A DNA stretch of 5,244 bases from Candidatus Magasanikiibacteriota bacterium (lineage in GTDB: Bacteria > Patescibacteriota > Patescibacteriia > Magasanikbacterales > GWA2-37-8): the NCBI GenBank assembly GCA_026396535.1, contig JAPLWP010000152.1:1-5244 (forward strand). Reading direction: 5' to 3'. The position numbers and the translations under genes are program-made. The first letter of the stretch is position 1. The number at the start of each line of letters is the position of its first letter. The notes below the pieces were generated by a model. It had not been told where the DNA came from and made no database searches. It saw only the letters and a program-made list of their open reading frames with translations. This document shows positions 5,220-5,244 of the stretch, piece by piece.

Positions 5220-5244
5220 TTTTGAATCAATTTTTGATAATATG

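Noticed and set aside
5220..5244. Possible start of another gene at the terminal ATG (5242-5244).
   Set aside because: Only the three start bases are present and there is no SD, so nothing can be supported.

Overview
The window most resembles a moderately AT-rich bacterial chromosome with tightly packed genes, short intergenic gaps and few recognisable Shine-Dalgarno (SD) sites. The small single-domain acetyltransferase and the overall gene style suggest a Patescibacteria/CPR-type (Parcubacteria-like) organism. That taxonomic guess is inference; nothing in the window proves it.

Bases 1-3692 hold four plus-strand genes with gaps of only 2, 1 and 5 bases, so they are probably one operon. They are glmS (5' end cut off by the window edge; makes glucosamine-6-phosphate), a HAD-superfamily phosphatase/phosphomutase, a yvcK/glmR (CofD-like) gene, and a small GNAT acetyltransferase. 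GlmS and YvcK/GlmR are functionally linked in Bacillus subtilis, where YvcK/GlmR senses UDP-GlcNAc and stimulates GlmS. The cluster therefore reads as an amino-sugar and cell-wall precursor unit, with the HAD and GNAT proteins as candidate partners of unknown substrate.

Bases 3693-4325 contain no plus-strand gene but do contain a complete minus-strand regulatory module. Reading right to left these are: a promoter-like sequence (4319-4287), a SAM-I (S-box) riboswitch aptamer (4272-4181), a matching antiterminator and intrinsic terminator (4190-4111), a strong SD in front of a 6-codon reading frame, a short inverted repeat, and a 77-residue unrecognised protein (4025-3792). A GC-rich hairpin (3768-3735) follows and separates this unit from the convergent GNAT gene. 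The 77-residue gene is strongly GC-rich (about three quarters of its codons end in G or C), unlike every other gene here, so it looks transferred. A chimeric assembly cannot be excluded.

Bases 4326-5219 encode a plus-strand class I SAM-dependent methyltransferase of the RlmI/COG1092 type without a PUA domain, divergent from the riboswitch unit. The riboswitch is on the opposite strand and points away from it, so it cannot control this gene directly. The last 25 bases show no supportable feature.

The strongest candidate for something undescribed is the SAM-I riboswitch controlling a small foreign-looking protein of unknown function rather than a known methionine or SAM gene.
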